Shown here: piece by piece, positions 44,894-54,021 of the stretch | Position numbering within the stretch: position 1 is the first letter of the stretch | Layout: the number at the start of each line of letters is the position of its first letter | Source: Neobacillus sp. OS1-2 | GTDB taxonomy: Bacteria; Bacillota; Bacilli; Bacillales; Cytobacillaceae | Direction of reading: 5' to 3' | Assembly (NCBI RefSeq): GCF_030915505.1 | Contig: NZ_CP133265.1 | Span: forward strand, 1,054,001-1,118,000 | Length of the DNA: 64,000 nt | The notes under the pieces: generated by a model | The model's input: the letters and a program-made list of their open reading frames with translations, nothing else | The model's database searches: none | Told to the model about the DNA's origin: nothing | Made by a program: the position numbers and the translations under genes

Positions 44894-45709
44894 TTAATTA
44901 GCTTGATCTAAATATCGGATCTCTGACCGTTGTTTAGTCCGGCGATAAAGAATAATCGCCACTGCCACTACGATCAAGGCAATCGAAATGGTCTGTGCCA
45001 TCCTAAGGCTGCCCAGCATTAAACTATCGGTCCTAAGGCCCTCGACGAAAAAGCGGCCCACGGAATACCAAATGACGTAGGATAAGAATAATTCACCACG
45101 GCGAAAATTCACCCGGCGAAGGAAAATTAATAAAAAGAAGCCAACAAGATCCCAAATGGATTCATATAAAAATGTCGGATGATAGTAGGTTCCATTAATA
45201 TACATTTGATTGATAATAAAATCCGGTAAATGCAAATTCTCAAGGAACGACCTAGTCACCTCACCGCCATGGGCTTCTTGGTTCATGAAATTCCCCCAGC
45301 GGCCAATCGCCTGCCCAAGAATGATACTCGGCGCAGCAATATCGGCAATTTTCCAAAAAGAAATGCCTCGCTTTTTAGCAAAAATAAACGTGGTAAGGAC
45401 AGAACCAATCAACGCCCCGTGAATCGCAATCCCGCCATTCCAAATTTGCGGAATGTCTGCCGGGTGATTGACATAATACTTCCATTCAAAAATCACATAA
45501 TAAATCCTTGCCGATATAATCGCAATCGGAATGGCCCACAGCATCAAATCGGCGAACGTGTCCTTGGGAAGGCCACGGCGATTTGCTTCTCTAATCGCTA
45601 AAAATAGGGCAAGTGCCAGTCCGGAGCCAATAATGATTCCATACCAGTGCACGTCTATCGGACCGAGTGAAAAGGCAATTGGGTTAAGCGGCTTAATCGT
45701 TTCGTTCAT
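44894..45709 (-). CDS. lgt: Prolipoprotein diacylglyceryl transferase
   Basis: Membrane enzyme that adds diacylglycerol to the lipobox Cys of lipoproteins. The 271-residue protein has about seven membrane helices. [16 protein letters not shown], the signature [14 protein letters not shown] and [15 protein letters not shown] are visible, and the [16 protein letters not shown] stretch supplies essential residues. AGGAGG lies before ATG 45709, 15 bases after hprK. Confidence 0.97.
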   Translation of the reverse strand: MNETIKPLNPIAFSLGPIDVHWYGIIIGSGLALALFLAIREANRRGLPKDTFADLMLWAIPIAIISARIYYVIFEWKYYVNHPADIPQIWNGGIAIHGALIGSVLTTFIFAKKRGISFWKIADIAAPSIILGQAIGRWGNFMNQEAHGGEVTRSFLENLHLPDFIINQMYINGTYYHPTFLYESIWDLVGFFLLIFLRRVNFRRGELFLSYVIWYSVGRFFVEGLRTDSLMLGSLRMAQTISIALIVVAVAIILYRRTKQRSEIRYLDQAN

Positions 45710-45724
45710 CTTTCTATCTCCTCC

Positions 45725-46660
45725 TTACATATCCTCGTGTTCCCCGTCTTCAATCACATCTGAAAGCCGGTCGGTAAATTGCTGGGCCGCGTTTACGCCC
45801 ATCCGTTTTAACCGGAAGTTCATCGCCGCTACCTCAATGATAACAGCAAGGTTCCGTCCAGGGCGAACAGGAACGGTCAGCTTAGTAACCTCTGTGTCAA
45901 TGATCTTCATTTTTTCCTCGTCCAAGCCAAGGCGGTCATATTGCTTTTTCGCATCCCAGATTTCTAAATCCATAATCAGTGTGATCCGTTTATTACTGCG
46001 AACGGCACCGGCACCGAACAAGGTCATCACATTGATAATGCCGAGGCCGCGGATTTCTAATAAGTGTTCAATTAAATCCGGAGATGTGCCCACTAATGTA
46101 TCCTGGTCTTCTTGACGGATTTCCACGCAATCATCGGCAACAAGACGGTGGCCGCGCTTCACGAGCTCCAGTGCCGTTTCACTTTTACCAACGCCGCTTT
46201 TTCCGGTAATAAGCACCCCAATTCCATAAACGTCGACCAATACGCCATGGACCGCCGTTGTCGGAGCAAGCTTGCTTTCTAAATAATTCGTTAGACGGCT
46301 TGAAAAACGGGTGGTCTTCATGGTTGTCCGTAAAACGGGCACAGATTCCCGTTCCGCTGCTTCAATGAGCTCGACTGGAACTTCGATACCCCTTGTGACA
46401 ATGATCGCCGGAGTGATATCGGTGCATAATCGGTCCATTCTGGAAATGCGCTCCCCTTCCGGCAGCTCCTCAAAAAAGGACAGTTCCGTTTTTCCTAAAA
46501 GCTGGATCCGTTCCGCCGGATAAAATTCAAAATAACCGGCAATTTCAATTCCCGGCCGGGATATATCACTTGTGGTGATGGGGCGGTTAATTCCCTCTTC
46601 GCCACTGACCAATTCGAGATGAAATTTATCTAAAATATCTTTGGTGCGTACTTTTGTCAA
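45725..46660 (-). CDS. hprK: HPr kinase/phosphorylase
   Basis: Phosphorylates Ser46 of HPr and Crh and removes it again, the sensor of catabolite repression. The 311-residue protein has the N-terminal MurF-like domain (~1-130), Walker [18 protein letters not shown] near 150-165, the [26 protein letters not shown] signature and the [15 protein letters not shown] tail. I choose TTG 46660 (TKVRTKDIL), with GAGGAGG just upstream; the longer frame runs into repeats. crh and ppaX in this window complete the cycle. Confidence 0.97.
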   Translation of the reverse strand: MTKVRTKDILDKFHLELVSGEEGINRPITTSDISRPGIEIAGYFEFYPAERIQLLGKTELSFFEELPEGERISRMDRLCTDITPAIIVTRGIEVPVELIEAAERESVPVLRTTMKTTRFSSRLTNYLESKLAPTTAVHGVLVDVYGIGVLITGKSGVGKSETALELVKRGHRLVADDCVEIRQEDQDTLVGTSPDLIEHLLEIRGLGIINVMTLFGAGAVRSNKRITLIMDLEIWDAKKQYDRLGLDEEKMKIIDTEVTKLTVPVRPGRNLAVIIEVAAMNFRLKRMGVNAAQQFTDRLSDVIEDGEHEDM

Positions 46661-46676
46661 GAAGGTTCCTCCTCGT

Positions 46677-46800
46677 AGAAAAGCGTAAGGCGCCTGCCTA
46701 TCGGCGACAAGCATAAGACGAGCCGGCAGGAAGGTTGTTCTTTAACCTTCATGTTGGATTGGCTTATGACCTCGAGCCGATGGCGCCTGAAGCTAGACAG
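46677..46800. repeat. Interspersed repeat variant upstream of hprK
   Basis: Read on the minus strand, it begins TGTCTAGCTTCAGGCGCC and ends GGCGCCTTACGCTTTT, matching both ends of the 153-bp unit, but the centre differs and contains AGGTTAAAGAACAACCT, an inverted pair. It may fold into a long hairpin. It lies directly before hprK. Confidence 0.7.
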
Positions 46801-46886
46801 TTATCAAATTTTAAAAACATAAAATTCATTTCCTCTTATTTTAGCATTTTTTGAAAAAGAACCAAATGGAAGTTGTTCAAAAACTA

Positions 46887-46917
46887 AAAAAACGCAGACC
46901 ATTAATCAATGGTCTGC
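46887..46917 (-). terminator. Terminator after yvlD
   Basis: GCAGACCATT pairs perfectly to AATGGTCTGC with a 4-base loop; GTTTTTTT follows on the minus strand. Confidence 0.9.
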
Positions 46918-46927
46918 ACCTCTTTCC

Positions 46928-47298
46928 TTACTTTCTTGCTTTTCGTGATGGCTCCAGGATGGTTTTTTGAATGACGATGTTCACGAGCGACATCAGCACC
47001 GCGAAAAATAGTGCCGTGCCATGCCAAAGCCTTGGATTTCAAAGGCATCGCCCATTAAATAATCGGTCAGTTCCAATGTAATCGCGTTGATGACAAATAG
47101 AAAAAGCCCCATCGTTAAAACCGTTACCGGTAAAGTAAACAAAATCAGGAGTGGACGCACCAGCACATTTAAGATGGATAATAATATGCTTGCCTGAAGT
47201 GCGGCCCAAAACCCCGTCAGTTGAAAGCTTTCGTGAAAATAACCGGCAAGTGCCATAAACAAAACCGCATTAATTAAACATCCAATTAGCCATCTCAT
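46928..47298 (-). pseudogene. yvlD: YvlD-like membrane protein, disrupted by a 5-bp duplication
   Basis: The intact frame codes for 101 residues (46993-47298), with helices at ~4-22, 28-50 and 54-75, then ends abruptly after FEIQGFGMARHYFSRC. At this point the minus strand reads GGCACGGCAC. Removing one GGCAC gives a continuation of ALFFAVLMSLVNIVIQKTI and ends at TAA 46928-46930, giving 121 residues, the usual size for the phage-holin-type YvlD family. The last third is therefore lost, unless this is a sequencing error. It lies 18 bases after yvlB and just before the terminator. Confidence 0.8.
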
Positions 47299-47315
47299 CT
47301 TCTCGTGTCCCCTAT

Positions 47316-48425
47316 TTATGCCTCTTGTGATTTGTGAATCGTAATCGTGCCTGTTTTCGTATCGGCATAGATTCTCATCATTTTATCAGGATGGTTGATC
47401 GATTGAAAGCGGAGCGATTTTTGAATCATTTCACTTTTCTCCTCCAGCACCTGTACACCGGTAAGGTTCACATTAAAACCGCCAAGATTTGTCTTGAGCT
47501 CGCCATTGACCGGCACTCCTTCCGGAACATAAAGGTCAATGCCGCCGGTTGTCGCTTTGGCCTGAATCAATTCGGAGCGATTTCCGTGGAGGTTCACACT
47601 AATATTGCCGTTAAACGACTGCGTTTCCACCTTTCTATAATCACCATCAAGCTGAATCGCACCGTTTATGGTCTCCGTTTCGACCTCATCAAACTGGCTG
47701 CCGGTAATCTTAATTCTTCCGTTCGCCGTTTCGACTTCGGCTTTTTTTCCATTTACGCGCTGGAGTTCAATTTTGCCATTCGCGGTTTTTACCCGAAGGT
47801 CGTGAAGATTCATTTCTTCACCAGTCACACCGCCATTAAACATTCTGATGCGAACACGCTCATATTGCCGTTTTGGCACATAGATGACCGCTTCCACCTT
47901 CATCCATTTCTGCTGCGTCGCAAAACGTAACTTTTGATGGTCGACAGTAAAAATTACATCTCGGAGGAAGTTTTGCCGCGCTTGATCCTGATTGTCGACC
48001 CGGTATACCTTGGCCTGGCACTCAATCCTTACGTCGGGCTGTTCCCATGCCGCAAGCTTAACGGAACCATTGGCCACATCGATGTCTATATCTTTTACAT
48101 CCGCGTTTCCTTGATGGAAAATATGAGAGATATCAACCGATTGACCGAAATTCAAGTCAAAATCAAAGTCTTTAATTTTTTTTAGGGCCGTATCCACAAA
48201 GTCAAAAATTTTATCCTTTGTCGATTGGTATTTTGCTTGGAATGGGTCGTCCTTTTTTGTTTCTTCAAATTGAACAGCTGTGGAAAGCTCGTTCACAATT
48301 TGTTCCTGCTTCTGCTCCATCGTTTGCTGTGCTTTTTCCAGTTCTTCAAGTAGTGCCAGTGCCTCATCAACCTTCAGCTTTCCTTCTTCGACCATTTGCA
48401 GAATTCGTTTTCTTTCCTCTTTCAT
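47316..48425 (-). CDS. yvlB: DUF4097 beta-repeat protein (YvlB)
   Basis: A 370-residue protein. The N-terminus is an amphipathic helical module (KRILQMVEEGKLKVDEALALLEELEKAQ, the SHOCT-like/YvlB N-terminal type). From ~100 the DUF4097 region forms short repeated beta turns such as GGVTGEEMNLHDLRVKTANGKIELQ, VETANGRIKITG and VETQSFNGNISVNLHG, the pattern of adhesin-like beta-solenoids. It may sense envelope stress together with PspC-like partners, but the function is not established. I start at ATG 48425 behind GAGGTGG. Confidence 0.87.
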   Translation of the reverse strand: MKEERKRILQMVEEGKLKVDEALALLEELEKAQQTMEQKQEQIVNELSTAVQFEETKKDDPFQAKYQSTKDKIFDFVDTALKKIKDFDFDLNFGQSVDISHIFHQGNADVKDIDIDVANGSVKLAAWEQPDVRIECQAKVYRVDNQDQARQNFLRDVIFTVDHQKLRFATQQKWMKVEAVIYVPKRQYERVRIRMFNGGVTGEEMNLHDLRVKTANGKIELQRVNGKKAEVETANGRIKITGSQFDEVETETINGAIQLDGDYRKVETQSFNGNISVNLHGNRSELIQAKATTGGIDLYVPEGVPVNGELKTNLGGFNVNLTGVQVLEEKSEMIQKSLRFQSINHPDKMMRIYADTKTGTITIHKSQEA

Positions 48426-48466
48426 CGTTTCCACCTCAGATTTCATTTTTTTCTCTCTCTTCCAGC

Positions 48467-48781
48467 TTATTCAGCCAGTAGAACCTTTACGCCTTTGACA
48501 ATGTTCCAAATCACTACAATGAGCCAGACGACGACCAGCACAACGATACTACTAATCGTAAAAGTAGGAACCGTATCTTGAATATTGGTAAAATCATAAA
48601 AGACCGCAAATAGTAGCAGCGGTGTTAGGATTAGCGGAATTAAATGCGATAATAAGGATTTCTTGGCATGCATTTTAGTGGATTCATCTCCCGAAGCGAT
48701 AAAGACCACAAGCGGAAAAATAAACCCGGCAAAAAAAATACTGAAATAACACAAACTTGACAGAACCTTTCTAGTTTCCAT
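48467..48781 (-). CDS. yvlA: DUF4870-type membrane protein (YvlA-like)
   Basis: About 104 residues with three hydrophobic segments (~9-28, 46-62 and 73-95), a DUF4870-like small membrane protein. It precedes yvlB by 41 bases. I start at ATG 48781 (METRK) because the longer frame begins inside the GAGGTG ribosome site. In B. subtilis yvlC (PspC) lies between yvlB and yvlD; it is absent here. Confidence 0.75.
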   Translation of the reverse strand: METRKVLSSLCYFSIFFAGFIFPLVVFIASGDESTKMHAKKSLLSHLIPLILTPLLLFAVFYDFTNIQDTVPTFTISSIVVLVVVWLIVVIWNIVKGVKVLLAE

Positions 48782-48887
48782 TACGTTCATCACCTCTATT
48801 CTTTATGTACGGACTGGATTGAAAAAAGTTTCTATAAATCGGGTCGCAACGTCCGATATTTTTTTGAAAAGTTTTTGTAGGGGGGCG

Positions 48888-48929
48888 ATTCCGCCGGTTT
48901 GGTGGGGAATTCCGCCAATCCAATCCATC
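48888..48929. repeat. Two 21-bp units beginning ATTCCGCC
   Basis: ATTCCGCC starts at 48888 and 48909, exactly 21 bases apart. The remaining bases differ. It lies between uvrA and yvlA and resembles the locus at 42529. Confidence 0.55.
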
Positions 48930-48948
48930 TCACCTTCCTACAAGGCAG

Positions 48949-48977
48949 AAAAAAAGAGCCGGAAATCATCCGGCTCT
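48949..48977 (-). terminator. Terminator of uvrBA
   Basis: AGAGCCGGA pairs to CCGGCTCT around a short loop, followed by seven T on the minus strand. Confidence 0.9.
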
Positions 48978-48987
48978 TCTTCATTGT

Positions 48988-51858
48988 TTATGCTTTTACG
49001 GTACTTTTTTCAATTTGCTGTTTCATTCGCAGCCGATCACGCTCAAGGATTGGCTTTAAGTATTTTCCTGTATACGACACAGGGGTTTCTGCTATCTTCT
49101 CCGGTGTTCCTGTTGCGATAATCGTTCCGCCCTTGTCGCCGCCTTCAGGGCCAAGGTCAACAAGATAATCGGCGGCCTTGATAACATCAAGATTGTGTTC
49201 GATCACCAAAACAGTATCGCCATTTTCAACCAGGCGTTGTAACACCATAAGCAAACGGGAGATATCGTCCACATGAAGGCCGGTTGTCGGCTCATCCAAA
49301 ATATAGAAGGACTTACCGTTCGATCGTCGGTGCAATTCGGAAGCAAGCTTCACGCGCTGGGCCTCTCCTCCGGACAGCGTTGTCGCCGGCTGACCTAGTT
49401 TAATATAGCCTAGTCCGACATCCAAAATCGTCTGCAGCTTGCGGCTGATTTTTGGAATGTTTTCGAAAAAGTCTACAGCTGCTTCGACGGTCATATCAAG
49501 GATATCGGCTATATTTTTCCCTTTGTATTTTACTTCCAGCGTTTCTCGGTTATAGCGTTTACCATGGCACACTTCACAAGGAACATAAACATCAGGCAAA
49601 AAGTGCATTTCAATTTTGATAATGCCATCACCGCGGCAGGCCTCACAGCGGCCGCCCTTAACATTAAAGCTGAAGCGGCCTTTTTTATACCCGCGAACCT
49701 TTGCTTCGTTCGTAGTCGAAAACACATCGCGAACGTCATCAAACACACCGGTATACGTAGCCGGATTGGATCGCGGTGTCCGGCCGATTGGCGACTGATC
49801 AATATCAATGACTTTTTCTAAGTGTTCAATCCCCTTGATGCTCTTGTGTTCTCCAGGCTTCGTTTTCGCACGATTTAGCTTTTGTGCCAGCGATTTATGA
49901 AGAATCTCATTAATGAGTGTACTTTTTCCAGAACCAGATACACCTGTTACGGCGATGAAAACGCCAAGTGGAAACTTTACATTCACATTTTTTAAATTGT
50001 TTTCGGAAGCTCCCTTGATCTCGATATAGCGGCCGTCCGGTTTGCGGCGTTCCAACGGGAGCGGGATAAACTTCTTTCCTGATAAATATTGACCGGTCAA
50101 CGAGTTCGGGTCTGCCATTACCTCGGAAGGTGTTCCCGCGGAAACCACTTCACCACCGTGTATGCCGGCCCCCGGTCCGATATCAATCAAATAATCTGCG
50201 GCGAGCATGGTGTCCTCGTCGTGCTCGACGACAATCAAGGTATTGCCAATATCACGCATGCTTCGCAATGTACCAATCAAACGGTCATTGTCACGCTGAT
50301 GGAGGCCGATTGACGGCTCATCCAAAATATACATCACACCTGTTAAGCGTGAACCAATCTGTGTCGCCAAACGAATCCGCTGCGCCTCCCCGCCTGACAA
50401 GGTGCCCGCCATACGGCTAAGCGTTAAGTAATCAAGACCGACATTAATTAAGAAGCCAAGGCGCTCCTTGATTTCACGAAAAATCAGCTTGGCAATTTGC
50501 ATTTCTTTTTCCGAAAGCTGCAATTCGGCGAAAAATTGCTGTGCTTCTTCAATCGAAAGATCTGTTACATGGGCAATATGACGGCCGTTAATTAAAACAG
50601 CTAAGGTTTCTTTTTTCAAGCGATAGCCTTTACATGTTGGGCATGGCTTCTGGGTCATATATTTTTCCATTTGTTCACGGATATAATCAGAGCTTGTCTC
50701 CTTAAAGCGGCGTTCGACGTTACGAATGACCCCTTCAAATTCGATATTTCCCTCACGAATTTGCCCAAAATCGTTCTCATAACGGAAGTATATTTTTTCA
50801 CGGCCGGAACCGTAGAGGACTTTTTCCAATAGGTGTTCCGGAATGTCCTTTACAGGCGTATTCATATCCACGCCAAAATGATTGCAAACAGCCTCCAAGA
50901 GCTGCGGGTAATACTGTGAACTTGTCGGTTCCCACGGGGCAATCGCATGCTGTTTTAGGGTTAAGTCCTTATTGGGTATAACAAGATCGACATCGACTTC
51001 GAGCTTGGAGCCGAGCCCATCACATTCCGCACAGGCACCAAAAGGACTGTTAAAGGAAAACATCCGCGGTTCTAGCTCGCCGATGGAAAAGCCGCAAATA
51101 GGGCAAGCATGGTTTTCGCTAAACAATAATTCTTCTTCGCCAATCACGTCGACGATTACTTTTCCTTCGCCCAGTTTCAAAGCTGTTTCAAGTGAGTCAG
51201 CTACCCTTGCAGCAATGCCATCTTTGACGACGATTCGATCGATGACCACTTCAATCGAATGCTTTTTATTTTTTTCAAGTTCAATCTCTTCACCAAGATC
51301 CATCATTTCTCCGTCCACGCGCACCCGGACAAAGCCTTGCTTCTTCACGTCTTCGAAGACCTTTACATGTGCCCCTTTTCGTCCGGAAATAATCGGGGCA
51401 AGGATTTGCATTTTTGTCCGTTCGGGATATTCAAGGATGCGGTCGACCATTTGTTCAATCGTTTGTGATGAAATTTCAATATGGTGAATCGGGCAGGTTG
51501 GATGTCCAACCCTTGCGAATAATAATCGTAAGTAATCATAAATTTCTGTCACTGTCCCGACAGTTGAACGCGGGTTGCGGCTAGTTGTTTTTTGATCAAT
51601 CGAAATCGCCGGAGACAGCCCCTCAATCGCATCGACATCAGGCTTATCCATTTGTCCAAGGAATTGCCTTGCATAGGCCGAAAGCGATTCAACATACCGC
51701 CGCTGGCCTTCCGCATAAATCGTATCAAACGCGAGCGAAGACTTTCCTGATCCGGAAAGTCCCGTCACGACGACAAGCTTATCTCGCGGAATCGTGACAT
51801 CAATATTTTTCAAATTGTGGGCTCTAGCGCCTTTCACAATCAGTTTTTCCATTGCCAT
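48988..51858 (-). CDS. uvrA: Excinuclease ABC subunit A
   Basis: DNA damage recognition ATPase of nucleotide excision repair; 956 residues. Two ABC modules are seen: [16 protein letters not shown] (~33-47) and [17 protein letters not shown] (~640), with [12 protein letters not shown] and [12 protein letters not shown] signatures. Zinc motifs [21 protein letters not shown] and [27 protein letters not shown] are present. It starts nine bases after uvrB and ends in a terminator. Confidence 0.98.
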   Translation of the reverse strand: MAMEKLIVKGARAHNLKNIDVTIPRDKLVVVTGLSGSGKSSLAFDTIYAEGQRRYVESLSAYARQFLGQMDKPDVDAIEGLSPAISIDQKTTSRNPRSTVGTVTEIYDYLRLLFARVGHPTCPIHHIEISSQTIEQMVDRILEYPERTKMQILAPIISGRKGAHVKVFEDVKKQGFVRVRVDGEMMDLGEEIELEKNKKHSIEVVIDRIVVKDGIAARVADSLETALKLGEGKVIVDVIGEEELLFSENHACPICGFSIGELEPRMFSFNSPFGACAECDGLGSKLEVDVDLVIPNKDLTLKQHAIAPWEPTSSQYYPQLLEAVCNHFGVDMNTPVKDIPEHLLEKVLYGSGREKIYFRYENDFGQIREGNIEFEGVIRNVERRFKETSSDYIREQMEKYMTQKPCPTCKGYRLKKETLAVLINGRHIAHVTDLSIEEAQQFFAELQLSEKEMQIAKLIFREIKERLGFLINVGLDYLTLSRMAGTLSGGEAQRIRLATQIGSRLTGVMYILDEPSIGLHQRDNDRLIGTLRSMRDIGNTLIVVEHDEDTMLAADYLIDIGPGAGIHGGEVVSAGTPSEVMADPNSLTGQYLSGKKFIPLPLERRKPDGRYIEIKGASENNLKNVNVKFPLGVFIAVTGVSGSGKSTLINEILHKSLAQKLNRAKTKPGEHKSIKGIEHLEKVIDIDQSPIGRTPRSNPATYTGVFDDVRDVFSTTNEAKVRGYKKGRFSFNVKGGRCEACRGDGIIKIEMHFLPDVYVPCEVCHGKRYNRETLEVKYKGKNIADILDMTVEAAVDFFENIPKISRKLQTILDVGLGYIKLGQPATTLSGGEAQRVKLASELHRRSNGKSFYILDEPTTGLHVDDISRLLMVLQRLVENGDTVLVIEHNLDVIKAADYLVDLGPEGGDKGGTIIATGTPEKIAETPVSYTGKYLKPILERDRLRMKQQIEKSTVKA

Positions 51859-51867
51859 GTGTTTACG

Positions 51868-53847
51868 TCATCCTTCCGCTTTCAATTCCAAAAGTAAGTC
51901 ACGAAGCTCGGCGGCCCGTTCAAAATTAAGCGCTTTGGCTTCGATTTTCATTTCTTTTTCCATTGTCGCAATTAGCTTTTCTCTTTCTTTCTTGTTCATT
52001 TTGCCAAACGATGAAGCCGGTGTAAACTCCTCCTGATCCTCAGCCGCATGGGTGGCGCGAATGACATCACGGATTGCCTTTTGAATCGTTTGAGGTGTTA
52101 CACCATGTTTCTTATTATATTCCTCCTGGATTTCACGGCGCCGTTTTGTCTCACCGATCGCCTTCTCCATCGAATCCGTGATTCTATCTGCATACATGAT
52201 GACGTGGCCATTAGCATTCCGGGCAGCCCGGCCAATCGTTTGGATGAGCGAACGTTCCGAGCGAAGGAAACCTTCTTTGTCGGCATCGAGAATCGTTATG
52301 AGCGAAACCTCAGGGATGTCAAGACCTTCCCGTAGAAGGTTGATTCCGATGAGAACATCATATTTCCCCATGCGCAGCTCGCGGATAATTTCTATTCGTT
52401 CGAGCGTCTTGACCTCCGAGTGGAGATACTGAACTTTAATCCCGATTTCCTTGAGATAGTCGGTTAGGTCTTCAGACATTTTCTTCGTCAGTGTCGTAAC
52501 AAGTACCCGCTCATTTTTCTTCACGCGGTCATGAATTTCCCCAATCAAATCATCAATTTGCCCCTCAATCGGACGGACTTCAATGGTTGGATCGAGGAGT
52601 CCTGTCGGACGGATAATTTGCTGAATCATGTCAGGTGTATGCTCAAGCTCATACGGACCGGGCGTTGCTGATACAAAAATAGCATTGTGTACATGTTTTT
52701 CAAATTCATCAAAGGTTAGCGGCCGATTATCAAGGGCTGACGGCAGACGGAAGCCATGGTCAACAAGCACCTGTTTTCGCGCTTTATCGCCATTGAACAT
52801 CCCCCTAACCTGTGGAAGGGTGACATGCGACTCATCAATAATCATCAGAAAATCTTCCGGAAAATAATCCAGAAGTGTGTAGGGAGTTGAGCCAGCTGGT
52901 CTGAGCGTTAGATGGCGCGAATAGTTTTCAATCCCTGAGCAAAAGCCCATTTCGCGCATCATTTCTAGATCATAGCGTGTCCGCTGCTCGATCCGCTGTG
53001 CTTCAAGCAGTTTGTTGTCTGCGCGCAGTTCCTCAAGTCGTTCCTCTAGCTCTTTTTCAATATTCTCAATGGCTACCCGCATTTTTTCTTCTCTTGTAAC
53101 GAAGTGGGATGCCGGGAAAATAGCCACATGTTCGCGTTCGCCGATGATTTCACCTGTAAGGGCATCGACTTCGCGAATGCGATCAATTTCATCGCCGAAA
53201 AATTCAACGCGCACGCAATGCTCATCGCGTGAAACCGGAAAAATTTCCACAACATCACCGCGGACACGAAAGGTTCCCCGCTTGAAATCAATATCATTTC
53301 GTTCATATTGGATATCGACAAGGCGATGCAGCAGCTGATTGCGCTCAATTTCCATTCCTGTTCGGAGTGACAGCACCATTTCACGATATTCTTCCGGCGA
53401 ACCGAGACCGTAGATGCAGGAGACGCTGGCAATGATAATGACATCTTTCCGCTCAAATAAGGAAGAGGTAGCAGAGTGACGTAGTTTATCTATCTCATCA
53501 TTGATGCTGGCATCTTTTTCAATGAATGTATCCGTCTGTGGCACATAGGCTTCCGGTTGATAGTAATCATAGTAACTGACAAAATATTCGACCGCGTTGT
53601 TCGGGAAAAATTCCTTAAACTCACTATAAAGCTGGCCGGCAAGTGTTTTATTGTGGGCAATGACAAGAGTGGGCTTATTTATCTCTTTAATCACGTTTGA
53701 AACGGTAAATGTCTTACCCGTACCGGTGGCACCAAGCAGTGTTTGATGGCGTTTATTTTGGTGGATGCCCTCCACTAACTGGCGAATCGCCTCTGGCTGA
53801 TCTCCTTGTGGCGAGTATTTTGAAACTAATTCAAATTGGTCTTTCAC
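51868..53847 (-). CDS. uvrB: Excinuclease ABC subunit B
   Basis: Helicase-like subunit that holds damaged DNA for UvrC cutting; 659 residues. Walker [15 protein letters not shown] (~39-52), the beta-hairpin [21 protein letters not shown] (~91-111), DESHVTLPQ and the C-terminal UVR motif ([22 protein letters not shown]) are visible. Its AGGAGG precedes ATG 53847, and a LexA-like box lies 140 bases upstream. Confidence 0.98.
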   Translation of the reverse strand: MKDQFELVSKYSPQGDQPEAIRQLVEGIHQNKRHQTLLGATGTGKTFTVSNVIKEINKPTLVIAHNKTLAGQLYSEFKEFFPNNAVEYFVSYYDYYQPEAYVPQTDTFIEKDASINDEIDKLRHSATSSLFERKDVIIIASVSCIYGLGSPEEYREMVLSLRTGMEIERNQLLHRLVDIQYERNDIDFKRGTFRVRGDVVEIFPVSRDEHCVRVEFFGDEIDRIREVDALTGEIIGEREHVAIFPASHFVTREEKMRVAIENIEKELEERLEELRADNKLLEAQRIEQRTRYDLEMMREMGFCSGIENYSRHLTLRPAGSTPYTLLDYFPEDFLMIIDESHVTLPQVRGMFNGDKARKQVLVDHGFRLPSALDNRPLTFDEFEKHVHNAIFVSATPGPYELEHTPDMIQQIIRPTGLLDPTIEVRPIEGQIDDLIGEIHDRVKKNERVLVTTLTKKMSEDLTDYLKEIGIKVQYLHSEVKTLERIEIIRELRMGKYDVLIGINLLREGLDIPEVSLITILDADKEGFLRSERSLIQTIGRAARNANGHVIMYADRITDSMEKAIGETKRRREIQEEYNKKHGVTPQTIQKAIRDVIRATHAAEDQEEFTPASSFGKMNKKEREKLIATMEKEMKIEAKALNFERAAELRDLLLELKAEG

Positions 53848-53986
53848 AAAGGGTTCCTCCCGTTAAATGAAATCACCTTGCAGCTTGTAAAACTCGGTTT
53901 TGGACGGGATGTTGCTGAAAAGTGTCGTCTCTAAATTTTCATATTAACATTCTACCACAATCAGCCAAAAACAAACCACTAATATG

Positions 53987-54000
53987 CGAACTAGTATTCG
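53987..54000 (-). promoter_or_regulatory. LexA (DinR)-like SOS box before uvrB
   Basis: CGAACTAGTATTCG agrees with 12 of 14 positions of the Bacillus SOS box CGAACRNRYGTTYG. It lies between the group II intron end (54022) and uvrB, so SOS control of uvrBA can persist. Confidence 0.65.
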
Positions 54001-54021
54001 ATTTTATTTTTTCTAAATAAA

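Noticed and set aside
45531..46115. Plus-strand 194-codon frame opposite lgt and hprK
   Set aside because: It crosses two conserved genes in antisense, has no ribosome site and shows low-complexity Ser-rich translation typical of shadows.
50972..51487. Plus-strand Ser/Thr-rich frame opposite uvrA
   Set aside because: Shadow of uvrA with composition expected from the reverse complement.
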